Shown here: positions 16,103-23,934 of the stretch, piece after piece
How positions within the stretch are numbered: position 1 is the first letter of the stretch
How the letters are laid out: each line of letters opens with the position of its first letter
From: Pseudomonadota bacterium
GTDB taxonomy: Bacteria; Myxococcota_A; UBA9042; GCA-2863065
NCBI GenBank assembly: GCA_947498315.1
Contig: CANMLD010000016.1
Span: 1-38,547 of the forward strand
Direction of reading: 5' to 3'
Length of the DNA: 38,547 bases
Program-made: the position numbers and the translations under genes
Notes under the pieces: model-generated
Database searches by the model: none
Seen by the model: only the letters and a program-made list of their open reading frames with translations
Told to the model about the DNA's origin: nothing

Positions 16103-19100
16103 CTATGGGTGAGTACCGTACTTGTGGCAGACCTCGCCCGCTCCGTCGCAGCACTCGGATGCACCGGTATCGTCCTGGCACGTCGCGCCTGGGCAGGCGC
16201 ACTGGCCTTCGATACACGCGATCCCTGAGTCGCCGGTACAGCCGCCGCAGTCAACCCCGCAGCTATCGGCGCCACACTCCACGTTCCCACCGAACTTGCT
16301 ACATTGGCTCTGGCAACACGCGCCGCTGGCACACACCATCCCGTCGCTCGCGTCACCGTCGCAACACACGCCATCGCAAAGCACCGCGTCGTTTTCGGGG
16401 GTGCATGCGACGCAGCCGTCGGTCCCGGGCGCGCTCGATGGCTCACACTGGTCGTCGGACGCGCAGGCGCAGTCAGAGCAGGTCTCGCAGGTCTCGAAGA
16501 ACGGTGCCTGGGGCTCGCAATCACCATGACCGACGGTGCCACACGTCTCGATCTCGTCGCACTGACGGGTGGCCGCGTTACAGACGGATCCATCGGCGCA
16601 CGTCCCGCACGCCCGGCCACAGCCCGTGGTGCCGCACTCGGAGCCCGGCGCGCAGGTGTCGTCGCAACACGTACTCACGCCGCTCGAGAAGGTCTTGCAG
16701 ATGTTGCTTCCAAAGCACTGGCCGCACACGCCGCCACACCCGTCGGAGCCGCAACTCTTGCCGTTGCAGCTCGGTTTGCAGCAGCTCCCGCTCTGGCAGA
16801 CCTCGCCCGGCAGGCAGCAGCCGTCGCCGCAGGACGCGCCAGCGCACAGACACACGCCAAGGCTACCCGGACCCGCCGACACGCAGAGCTCGCCCGTGTC
16901 GCACGCGCAGTCGGTTGGGCAGCCGAGGCAGCCTTCTTCGCCCGGCTCGCAAGTCCCGTCACCGCAGGCCGAATCCGTCGCACAGAGGCCAGACGGGCTG
17001 CACGCGAAACCGACGGGACAGAGCCCACAAGAGCCACCGCACCCGTTGGAGCCGCACATTTTCCCGTCGCACGCGGGCGCACAGCACTCGCCCGTGGGGC
17101 CGCAGACGCCTCCGAAGGCACAACAGACAGCCGTGGCCCCCGAACCACACGACTCGCCAGGGCAGATGCACTTCCCGCCAGTCCCACAGAAAGCCCCGTC
17201 ACTGCACTCGCCACAGGACCCTCCCGCGCCGTCGGGTCCACATTGGCGACCGACGCATGACGGCGTCGCGCACACCCCGCCAAAGCAGACCGAGGCGGCT
17301 GAGCAGCCACAGTCGACTGGACACGTCAGGCAGCTCTCGCCGAGCCCTGTCTGACAGCCATTCACGCCGCATGTCGACAGCGGCGCGCACTGTCCATCCC
17401 CGCTGCACGTCGTCCCGACGCCGCAGCCACCGCAGCTCCCGCCGCAACTATCGGGGCCACACTTGCGTCCCTCGCAGTCCGGTGTGCAGCACTGGCCGTT
17501 CGCGGTGCAAGACGCGCCGCCCGTGCAAGCGCAGTCAGCGGGACAGCTCGTGCAGGACTCGAAGAGCGACGCCTGACAGCCGCCGGTGCCGCACGACGAC
17601 AGTGGCGAGCAGGTGCCGCCGCTGCACACCGTCCCAGCGCCGCAGTCTGGCCCACAGTCGTCGCCGCAGCCGTCGCTGCCGCAGGTCTTCCCACTACAGG
17701 AGGGTGTGCAGCAGGTGACGCCGTTACACGTCGCCGTCGGAGCGCAGCCGCAGTCGGCCGTACACGTCACGCAGCTCTCTTCGTCCGTGGCCGAGCAAAG
17801 CCCATCGCCGCAGTTGGTTACCGGCTGACACAGGCCGCCCGAGCCGCAATACGCGCCATCGGCACAACCTGCGCCGCACGTGCCGCCACACAGATCTGGA
17901 CCGCAGTCACGGCCGCTGCATTGAGGGGCGCAGCACAGCCCCTGATGGCACGCGGTCCCAGCGCCACAGCCGCAGTCCTTGACGCAGGTGAAGCAGGACT
18001 CTTCGGCGGCAGGATCGCAGACATCGTCGCCGCAGGTCGTCAGCACCTGACAAGTCCCGGCGCCGTCGCAGAGCTGACCGGACGAGCAGCCGTCGCCGCA
18101 GGTCCCGCCGCAGCCGTCGGGGCCGCACGTCTTCCCATCGCAGCTCGGCGTGCAACACGCCCCTTGGTGGCAGGCGTCGCCATTGGCGCAGCCGCAGTCC
18201 TTGGTGCAAGTGACGCAGTTCTCGTCGAGAACTGCCGCGCAGACGCCGTCGCCACATGCTGTCAGCAGCTTGCAGACGCCCGGGCCAGAGCAGACCTCGC
18301 CGTCGACGCAACCGGGACCACACTCACCGCCGCAGCCGTCGCTCCCGCAGTCCTTGCCGTCGCACGCTGGCGTGCAGCACGCGCCGTCGTCGCAGACCGC
18401 CTGGTCAGGGCAGGTGCAGTCGACCAGGCACGTGAGGCAGTTCTCGCCGAGGTTCGCGTCGCAGAGCCCGTTGCCGCAGCTCGCGAGCGCCACACACTGC
18501 GAGCCGCCCGAGCACGCTTCGCCAGCGCCACACCCGGGCGCACACTGACCCCCACAGCCGTCGGCCCCGCACGTCTTGCCGTCGCACGCCGGCACGCAGC
18601 AAGTGCCGTTGTCGCAGACAGCGTCGTCGTCGCAAGCGCAGTCTTGGGTGCACGTGAGGCAGCTCTCGTTTGCAACGGCCTGGCAGGTCCCGTCGCCGCA
18701 GTAGACGAACTCGATGCACGTCGAGCCCGGGCCGCATACGAGGGCGCCGGCGCACGAGGCGTCGTCTTCGCACGGCTCACCGTTCGTTGAGGTTCCAACG
18801 CAGACGCCCTTTACGACGTCGCAGGCTCCGGTCTCTGGACAGTCGTCGTCGCCGTCGCAGGCGCCCGGGGCGGCGGGCTCACAGGCGCCGTCGAGGCAGA
18901 GCGAGCCCTCTGCGCAGTCCGCCGGCGCCCCGCAGCACGGGGCCTCGAGGCCGGGGTCCTCGCCGTCGATGAGCCCGTCGCAATCATCATCGACCCCATT
19001 GCAGCGTTCAGGCTCGATGGACGCGACCGCGTTCTTTTGAACGACACATTCGAGGCCACTGCAGACGGCCTCTTCGCAGCGCCCGAGGTCCGGGAAGAGC

Positions 19101-19138
19101 GCGGCGCACTCGGCGTTCGACTCGTGCCTAACTCGGAC
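16103..19138 (-). CDS. Giant modular Cys-rich surface protein, body of a split gene
   Basis: The frame is open for about 1010 codons but has no ATG, GTG or TTG between the TGA at 19139-19141 and 18595. Its natural start must therefore be the lipoprotein leader upstream, which is in the same frame. The N-terminal part has SNAECAALFPDLGRCEEAVC and a MopE-type CNGVDDDCDGLIDGED motif. About nine modules of roughly 73 residues follow, with the pattern CCxPxCxGKxCGxDGCGGxCGxGC...CGxGxCxxxxxExCxTCxxDCGC. The last part diverges (CGTVGHGDCEPQAPFFETCE) and ends GEVCHKYGTHP. Such disulfide-rich repeats are common in Myxococcota and Bradymonadales surface proteins. The role may be adhesion or structural; this is inference. 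Confidence 0.7.
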   Translation of the reverse strand, partial: VRVRHESNAECAALFPDLGRCEEAVCSGLECVVQKNAVASIEPERCNGVDDDCDGLIDGEDPGLEAPCCGAPADCAEGSLCLDGACEPAAPGACDGDDDCPETGACDVVKGVCVGTSTNGEPCEDDASCAGALVCGPGSTCIEFVYCGDGTCQAVANESCLTCTQDCACDDDAVCDNGTCCVPACDGKTCGADGCGGQCAPGCGAGEACSGGSQCVALASCGNGLCDANLGENCLTCLVDCTCPDQAVCDDGACCTPACDGKDCGSDGCGGECGPGCVDGEVCSGPGVCKLLTACGDGVCAAVLDENCVTCTKDCGCANGDACHQGACCTPSCDGKTCGPDGCGGTCGDGCSSGQLCDGAGTCQVLTTCGDDVCDPAAEESCFTCVKDCGCGAGTACHQGLCCAPQCSGRDCGPDLCGGTCGAGCADGAYCGSGGLCQPVTNCGDGLCSATDEESCVTCTADCGCAPTATCNGVTCCTPSCSGKTCGSDGCGDDCGPDCGAGTVCSGGTCSPLSSCGTGGCQASLFESCTSCPADCACTGGASCTANGQCCTPDCEGRKCGPDSCGGSCGGCGVGTTCSGDGQCAPLSTCGVNGCQTGLGESCLTCPVDCGCSAASVCFGGVCATPSCVGRQCGPDGAGGSCGECSDGAFCGTGGKCICPGESCGSGATAVCCAFGGVCGPTGECCAPACDGKMCGSNGCGGSCGLCPVGFACSPSGLCATDSACGDGTCEPGEEGCLGCPTDCACDTGELCVSAGPGSLGVCLCAGASCGDGCCLPGEVCQSGSCCKPSCNGKSCGSDGCGGVCGQCFGSNICKTFSSGVSTCCDDTCAPGSECGTTGCGRACGTCADGSVCNAATRQCDEIETCGTVGHGDCEPQAPFFETCETCSDCACASDDQCEPSSAPGTDGCVACTPENDAVLCDGVCCDGDASDGMVCASGACCQSQCSKFGGNVECGADSCGVDCGGCTGDSGIACIEGQCACPGATCQDDTGASECCDGAGEVCHKYGTHP

Positions 19139-19573
19139 TCACGGAGACCTCGGACTTGTGTTCAACGAGTATGAGCCTGAGGCTTCTAATAGTGGCGGCG
19201 CGGCAGCGCCGCGAGGGTCACGGGCGACAGCCCGTGCGGGGCCTGGGGCGGCGCCCCAGCCGGCCGGCCGGAACGTTAGCTCCGGCTGAAGCAGGCGACG
19301 TCGGCGCTGGGGCTGACAGCCGACCGGGAGCGCGACGTCAGCGACGTCCTCCGAGACCGGGACGTCCTCTGGCGACTCGGCATCTGCGCCGGCACCCGGG
19401 GTCGCGTCCGCACGGGGCCCTGCGCTGTCGGGTGGGCCTGGTTCGACGTCGGCCACGTCGGTGCCGCCCGTGTCGCCGGTAGACCCGCCGGCGACATCGA
19501 CCGGCGCCTGCCGGACGCTCGAGCCGGCGCAGGAGAGGCACACGACGCTGAGGAGGAGGATTGCGTACTTCAT
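19139..19573 (-). CDS. Lipoprotein leader of the split Cys-rich gene
   Basis: ATG at 19573 opens with a lipoprotein signal, MKYAILLLSVVCLSC (Cys15). An Asp/Gly/Ala/Pro-rich linker follows (DTGGTDVADVEPGPPDSAGP, PEDVPVSEDVADVALPVGC), as is usual before Cys-rich modules. After about residue 84 the sequence turns into non-coding-looking text that covers the hairpin run at 19174-19285 and ends at TGA 19139-19141. Because leader and body share one reading frame, this is best read as one gene interrupted by extra DNA. It may still be translated as a 144-residue product. Confidence 0.5.
   Translation of the reverse strand: MKYAILLLSVVCLSCAGSSVRQAPVDVAGGSTGDTGGTDVADVEPGPPDSAGPRADATPGAGADAESPEDVPVSEDVADVALPVGCQPQRRRRLLQPELTFRPAGWGAAPGPARAVARDPRGAAAPPLLEASGSYSLNTSPRSP
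19140..19316. repeat. Hairpin-run element inside the Cys-rich lipoprotein gene
   Basis: Five short perfect hairpins follow one another. AGCC/GGCT spans 19174-19184, GCGGCG/CGCCGC 19195-19212 and CACGGGC/GCCCGTG 19219-19236. TGGGGC/GCCCCA spans 19244-19258 and CCGGA/TCCGG 19268-19285. The stretch lacks coding character and separates leader from body. It carries no transposase, so it is non-autonomous if mobile. The exact ends are uncertain and no convincing target duplication was found. Confidence 0.6.
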
Positions 19574-19978
19574 CGGTGCTCCGGTCGCCGTGGCTTTGGC
19601 GCGCGCACGAACTCTACGTCATGTTGCCGCTATGGCGCCCGTCAAAGGTCCCAGATAATTACAATTTATATTCAGTACAACACTAATGAACAGCACCGAA
19701 GTAGGGCGCGTCGGTCGATTGCGCTAATCGACCGTGTTCCACGGATCCCATGCAGGGGCCATCCCAGCGAGGAAGTTCTGCTCTTCGACGATGAGCTTCT
19801 CGACGATGTCGCCCAGCGAGCCAGACAGGTATTGCGAGATGCTGTACCCGTCGTCGCCGCCCGAGCCCGTCCCAGTCCCAGGTTTGCCAGGGATGTAATT
19901 GTCATAGGTGACTCGAGAGTTTCGCCGCAGTACCGCGTCGGCTGGGGCATACTCCCGCCCGGAAGGCAGGAGAGTCTC
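19574..19978. other. Intergenic region with an AT-rich, promoter-like core
   Basis: This 405-bp gap separates the minus-strand lipoprotein leader from the plus-strand SRPBCC gene. About 19650-19690 is strikingly AT-rich (AATTACAATTTATATTCAGT) against the GC-rich background. On the minus strand TTGTAC followed 17 nt later by TATCTG could serve as a sigma-70-like promoter for the lipoprotein gene. 19724-19930 may hold a small minus-strand coding sequence. Confidence 0.3.
19724..19930 (-). other. Possible small protein without a recognisable start codon
   Basis: One minus frame ending at TAG 19724-19726 has strong G/C third-position bias. It reads NYIPGKPGTGTGSGGDDGYS, then ISQYLSGSLGDIVEKLIVEE and QNFLAGMAPAWDPWNTVD. 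The Gly-rich stretch, amphipathic helix and Trp-rich tail look like a real short protein. No ATG, GTG or TTG lies in frame before the sequence runs antisense into the SRPBCC gene. It may use a rare start or have lost its 5' end. Confidence 0.35.
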
Positions 19979-20458
19979 TTGGGCAAGGTAACCGTCGAAT
20001 ACGAGACCGAGGTCGCAGCGCCGCTGCAGCCCATCTGGGAGCTCATGACGACGCCAGCGGGCTACGCGCGGTGGAACCCCTTCATCGTGCGTATGGACGG
20101 GCCGCCGATCCTGCACGTCGGTGCGCGAATCGAGCTCCACGTCCGCTTCGAGAAAGGTGGTCGCGCTCGGTCCCGTGAGCTCATCACAGTCTTTGACCCG
20201 CCAATGGACGGGCGAGCCGAGCTGTCCTATCGCTTCCTCGGACCGCTTGCGGTCGTCGGCGGCATCCGCGCCGTGCGGCGACAGTGGCTCACGGCGCTCT
20301 CGGCGGACCGGACGCAGTACCGCACCGAGGAGGTCTTCGAGGGCTTTCTGACCGCCTTTCTCCCGCTGTCCGGCATTCGTGCCGGGTTCAGGGCGCACGG
20401 GGAGGCGCTCGCGGCGCACTTCTCCACATCGGTTGATCCCGCCGTCAGGGCGCGCTAA
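19979..20458 (+). CDS. SRPBCC-fold (START/polyketide cyclase-like) protein
   Basis: The 159-residue cytoplasmic protein has the helix-grip fold signature. VTVEYETEVAAPLQPIWELM and TTPAGYARWNPFIVRMDGPP are followed by VGARIELHVRF and the C-terminal long helix GIRAGFRAHGEALAAHF. The TTG start at 19979 is chosen because AGGAG lies 7 nt upstream and the conserved first strand begins directly after; earlier frames lack a ribosome-binding site. Family members bind hydrophobic ligands, and none can be named here. It precedes the caspase-like lipoprotein gene by 91 nt and may be co-transcribed with it. Confidence 0.8.
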   Translation: MGKVTVEYETEVAAPLQPIWELMTTPAGYARWNPFIVRMDGPPILHVGARIELHVRFEKGGRARSRELITVFDPPMDGRAELSYRFLGPLAVVGGIRAVRRQWLTALSADRTQYRTEEVFEGFLTAFLPLSGIRAGFRAHGEALAAHFSTSVDPAVRAR

Positions 20459-20549
20459 AAAGCACCGCTGGGGCCTTCTGTCCGGCACGCGAGTTGCTTG
20501 GCGCGTCCTCGCGCGCCCGAACGGGGTGCCTCAGTCCCTTGGAGTCGCC

Positions 20550-22088
20550 ATGCGTCAGCCTCGCCATCTCGCCTCGTGTCTCCTAGTGTCCGGTGCTGCG
20601 TCCATGCTGGCGGTCGGGTGCGGCGGCACGCCAGCCGTCGTGACCCCGGTCCGAAATCAGGTCCACGTGCTCCCGGATCCCGGCAAGGCGGACAATTTCT
20701 ACAGCACCAACGCTCGCGAGTTCATCTTGTCCGGCGTGTCGCACGTGATGCTGCCGGAGGACTTCGCTGCGCTCGAGGGCGACGCGCGCACGTCGCGCCT
20801 GAACAATCTCGTCGCGTCTCGCCAGTCGACGGTCGTGCGCGCCATTCAGGACCACATCAAAGAGGTCCTGACGCCCAAAAACGATGGCAAGACCGGCGAA
20901 GACGCTGAGTACTTCATCTACGTGAAGCGGGACGCAGCGAGCAGCGACGCTGCGGAGGTGCTCGATGACGGTCGCGCGCGCTTCGAGTTCGAGTTCGAGC
21001 TCGTCGGGCATCCGAACCTCATCGCCGCGTTGGCGCCGGCCGGTGACGCGCGCTTCGAGATCGAGGTCAAGGAGTGGCCCAGCCCGACTGGCGAGAAGAT
21101 CGCAGTTCAGGCCACACCGACTCCGTCGACGGACAGCTTCCCTCGGTATGACGAGCTCTTCGCCGACGACGTCCTCGACATCGCCGTTCATTTCGGTGGC
21201 GACTACAACGAGGGGCGACACGATCTCGAGACCGCGAAGTGGCTGGTCGCGACGCTGATCGAGCACGGCTGGAAGAACGAGTCGGTGTCGAGCTACGAGA
21301 CGCTCACCATCGACTCGCCACCGTTCATACGCGAGCTGAAGGTCGAGGGCCGCACCATCGCGGTTAAGGCCTACGTCTACCATAGCGACATGGTTACGCC
21401 GGAGCGCGAGACCGAGCTGAGCCGGGTCATGAAGGAGAGCCTTGCGACGCGTGACGTCGTCATCTACAGCGGCCACGCGGGCGAGAACGCCGGCTTCATC
21501 CTCGACTATCAGCCGAAGCACGAGATCACGGCCAGCGAGCTCGGGACGGTGCCGATGGCCAGCAAGTACCAGATCTTCGTGCTCGACGGGTGCCGTACCT
21601 ACCGCACCTACGTCGATGACATCATGAAGAACCCCTCGAAGTCCTTTGATAATCTGAACATCATCACGACCGTGAACACGACGCCGTTCTCGGTCGGTTA
21701 TCAAGTCCTCTGGGAGATGATGTTCTGGCTCACGCTGACGAGCGACGAGGGCGCGCACTATCCCCTGAGTTGGAACGCCCTCCTCGCCGGGGTCAATACG
21801 GACGACTTCAAGACCGTTCACTACGGCGTCCACGGCGTCGACAACGGCCCGAAGCTGAACCCCCACGGCGGCAGCGCGGCGTGTTCGCCGTGCGACGCCG
21901 ACTCGGGCTGCGGCGCGGGTGGCAACCTCTGCCTGGGCTACAGCGGCGGAAACGCCTGTGGCGTCGCGTGTACGACCGACGACGCCTGCGGCGAGGGCAA
22001 CAAGTGCCAGTCCATCACGGACAATGCCGACCTCTTCTATCTGCCGAAGCAGTGTGTCCGCGTGTCAGGGACCTGCACCGCAAACTAG
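20550..22088 (+). CDS. Lipoprotein with a caspase/gingipain-like His-Cys dyad
   Basis: The 512-residue protein starts at ATG 20550 (GGAG 5 nt upstream) with lipobox AVGC (Cys24). The central region has the clan CD peptidase pattern. A hydrophobic strand ends in YSGHAGENAG with His309, and about 40 residues later a second strand ends in FVLDGCRTY with Cys348. TTPFSVGYQVLWEMMFWLT follows. The last 70 residues are Cys-rich (SPCDADSGCGAGGNLC, CGVACTTDDACG). Caspase-like fold and activity are inferred from the dyad only. Its stop touches the stop of the convergent trmH-like gene with no spacer. Surface or outer-membrane location is expected from the lipobox. Confidence 0.75.
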   Translation: MRQPRHLASCLLVSGAASMLAVGCGGTPAVVTPVRNQVHVLPDPGKADNFYSTNAREFILSGVSHVMLPEDFAALEGDARTSRLNNLVASRQSTVVRAIQDHIKEVLTPKNDGKTGEDAEYFIYVKRDAASSDAAEVLDDGRARFEFEFELVGHPNLIAALAPAGDARFEIEVKEWPSPTGEKIAVQATPTPSTDSFPRYDELFADDVLDIAVHFGGDYNEGRHDLETAKWLVATLIEHGWKNESVSSYETLTIDSPPFIRELKVEGRTIAVKAYVYHSDMVTPERETELSRVMKESLATRDVVIYSGHAGENAGFILDYQPKHEITASELGTVPMASKYQIFVLDGCRTYRTYVDDIMKNPSKSFDNLNIITTVNTTPFSVGYQVLWEMMFWLTLTSDEGAHYPLSWNALLAGVNTDDFKTVHYGVHGVDNGPKLNPHGGSAACSPCDADSGCGAGGNLCLGYSGGNACGVACTTDDACGEGNKCQSITDNADLFYLPKQCVRVSGTCTAN

Positions 22089-22874
22089 TCAACGGCGACG
22101 CTGACGCACGACCTCGAACAGACACACCGTCGCGGCCATCGCGACGTTCAGCGACTCGGCCGACCCCGGCATCGGGATGGTTACGCAGGAGGTTGCAGCC
22201 GCCAACATGGCCGGCGAGAGACCCTGTCCCTCATTTCCGAACGCGAGCGCGACGGGCCCGGTCAGGTCCACGTCCCAGAGAGGGCTGTCGCTCGTGGGCA
22301 CTGCCGCCAAGCGTTTACCTGCAAAGGCACGGAAGTCACGCGGGAGGTCGCCCGACTCGCGGATGGGCAATACGAAGTGGGCGCCCATCCCGGCTCGCAA
22401 CACTTTGGGTGAGAAGGGGTCGGTGCCGGTCTTCGACACCAGAGCCAATGAGGCGCCTGCCGCTGCGGAGGCCCGCAGGAGTGTGCCGAGGTTGCCCGGG
22501 TCCTGCACGTCCTCGAAGAACACCGCGAAGTCCCCGACCGGGGCCGCGCCTTGCGGTCGGGGGAGCACGGCGAGGACCTCGGCCGGGCTCGTGAGCGCGG
22601 TGACGGCAGCGAGGGCGGACTCCGGCACGCACCGTGGCTCGAGTGCGGGCTGCCTTCTCGCGATGCGCGACAGGAGCGCTTGGACTTCGACGCGCTCTTC
22701 GGCGGCGGCGTTCACGTAGAGCGCGTCCAGGGCGATCTCCGCGTCGAGCGCGGCTCCCACGAGGTGAAGGCCCTCGATGACCATCAGCCCCGATTCGCGC
22801 CGCTCTCGCGTGTGGCTCATGAGCCGGGCGAGGCGCTTCAGTTCGGGGTTCTGGCGCGATTCGAGTGCCTTCAT
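22089..22874 (-). CDS. TrmH/SpoU-family RNA 2'-O-ribose methyltransferase
   Basis: The 261-residue SPOUT-class enzyme would use S-adenosylmethionine to methylate a ribose in rRNA or tRNA. An N-terminal substrate-binding domain (NPELKRLARLMSHTRERRES, VIEGLHLVGAAL) precedes the catalytic knot. The three SpoU motifs are visible: DVQDPGNLGTLLRAS, VALAFGNEGQGLS and IPMPGSAESLNVAMAATVCL. The RNA target cannot be assigned. It lies 73 nt downstream of the dctP-like gene on the same strand. Confidence 0.92.
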   Translation of the reverse strand: MKALESRQNPELKRLARLMSHTRERRESGLMVIEGLHLVGAALDAEIALDALYVNAAAEERVEVQALLSRIARRQPALEPRCVPESALAAVTALTSPAEVLAVLPRPQGAAPVGDFAVFFEDVQDPGNLGTLLRASAAAGASLALVSKTGTDPFSPKVLRAGMGAHFVLPIRESGDLPRDFRAFAGKRLAAVPTSDSPLWDVDLTGPVALAFGNEGQGLSPAMLAAATSCVTIPMPGSAESLNVAMAATVCLFEVVRQRRR

Positions 22875-22947
22875 GAGCGGCCGGCCTCGAGCACCGAGTG
22901 TGCCCCAGACCCACTGCGGTGCGACAGTGGCGCGCCGTCGGCCGGAG

Positions 22948-23934
22948 TCACTTGCCTGCCTTCACCAGCGCCCGCACCTCGTCGAGCAGCTCTCGTGGGT
23001 ACAGCTTGCCGGTGAGGTCATCCTGCACTCGCCTGTTTAGGGCGTCCCAAGCTGAATCTTCAGGAGCGATGACTTCGAGACCACGGATCTTGAGCGCCTT
23101 TACGGCGTCGGTGTTGGCCACTCGGACTTTGGCCATGAACACGGTCTGCCAACGCGCCATCACCTCCCGGAGGAGCTTCCGGTCATCCTCCGAGAGCTGA
23201 TCCCAACTCGCCTTCGTAACCACCACTCCGTGCAGGGCAACGCCGAGCTTCAAGTTCGTCAGGTACCGCGCGAACTCGAACCAGGACAGCACGATGGCCG
23301 TGAAGGGCGAGGCGGTGAAGGTTTGGATGCCGCCCGTCGTGAGGTTCTGGAGCAGCTCTGCCGTGGGTAGCGGCGTCGCTGCTACGCCCGCCAGGCGATA
23401 AAGGCTCGAGAAGATGGTGTCCGAGGACGCGACCCACGGCTTTCCACCTTTGAGGTCGGCGGGCGTTCGGATCGGCGTTCGTGAGAACAGGTAGTGGTAG
23501 CCCGTGTCGCCGAGACCGAGGAGCACGAAGCCCTGCTCGAGGAAGGCTTTCTCAAACCGTTTCGAGAGTTTGGATCGAACGGCGTCGAAGATCTGATAGT
23601 CACTGACGAGACCCGGGACCTGAAGGACGAGGACCTCCTTGGCGATGGCCCCCAGCCCGGGGGCGGTGAGAGCGGCACCCTGAAGTTCGCCAGACTTCAT
23701 CTGGCTCACCACCGCCACGTCGCCACCGCGTTGGCCGTGTCCGAAGACGAGGAGCCGCACGCGTCCCTTCGATCGTTCCTCGAGCTCGGCAGCCGCCGCG
23801 CGAAGAGTCTTCGTGGAGAGCGAGCCTTCCGGCGCTTCCGTCGCGAGCTCGAGGGTGACGGTCTGAGCCGCCGCCGGCGTCACGGCGAGGAGGCCGAACG
23901 CGAGCAGGCTCACGAGCGCCTGAGTCCGGCGCAT
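22948..23934 (-). CDS. DctP-family TRAP substrate-binding protein
   Basis: The 328-residue periplasmic protein has a signal peptide (MRRTQALVSLLAFGLLAVTP) cleaved near AAA-Q. The DctP core shows TVTLELATEAPEGSLSTKTL, GLGAIAKEVLVLQVPGLV, DLKGGKPWV and GGIQTFTASPFTAIV. The equivalent of the carboxylate-binding Arg region is unclear. ATG 23934 is chosen because it overlaps the tatT-like stop as TGATG and places the signal peptide correctly. No permease gene follows, so it must work with a permease encoded elsewhere, or in another role. Confidence 0.88.
   Translation of the reverse strand: MRRTQALVSLLAFGLLAVTPAAAQTVTLELATEAPEGSLSTKTLRAAAAELEERSKGRVRLLVFGHGQRGGDVAVVSQMKSGELQGAALTAPGLGAIAKEVLVLQVPGLVSDYQIFDAVRSKLSKRFEKAFLEQGFVLLGLGDTGYHYLFSRTPIRTPADLKGGKPWVASSDTIFSSLYRLAGVAATPLPTAELLQNLTTGGIQTFTASPFTAIVLSWFEFARYLTNLKLGVALHGVVVTKASWDQLSEDDRKLLREVMARWQTVFMAKVRVANTDAVKALKIRGLEVIAPEDSAWDALNRRVQDDLTGKLYPRELLDEVRALVKAGK

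Noticed and set aside
16105-17718. Long Arg/Ser-rich open frame on the plus strand opposite the Cys-rich gene
   Set aside because: It is the complement of repeated Cys/Gly/Asp codons; composition is extreme and there is no ribosome-binding site. The minus frame explains the sequence.
16103-18595. CRISPR-like regular repetition
   Set aside because: The period of about 220 bp is a protein module repeat in frame with Cys codons; there are no short identical repeats with unique spacers.
20583-21866. 427-codon minus-strand open frame opposite the caspase-like lipoprotein
   Set aside because: It mirrors the G/C-biased codons of the plus-strand gene, which has a lipobox and ribosome-binding site; no family features are seen in the minus frame.
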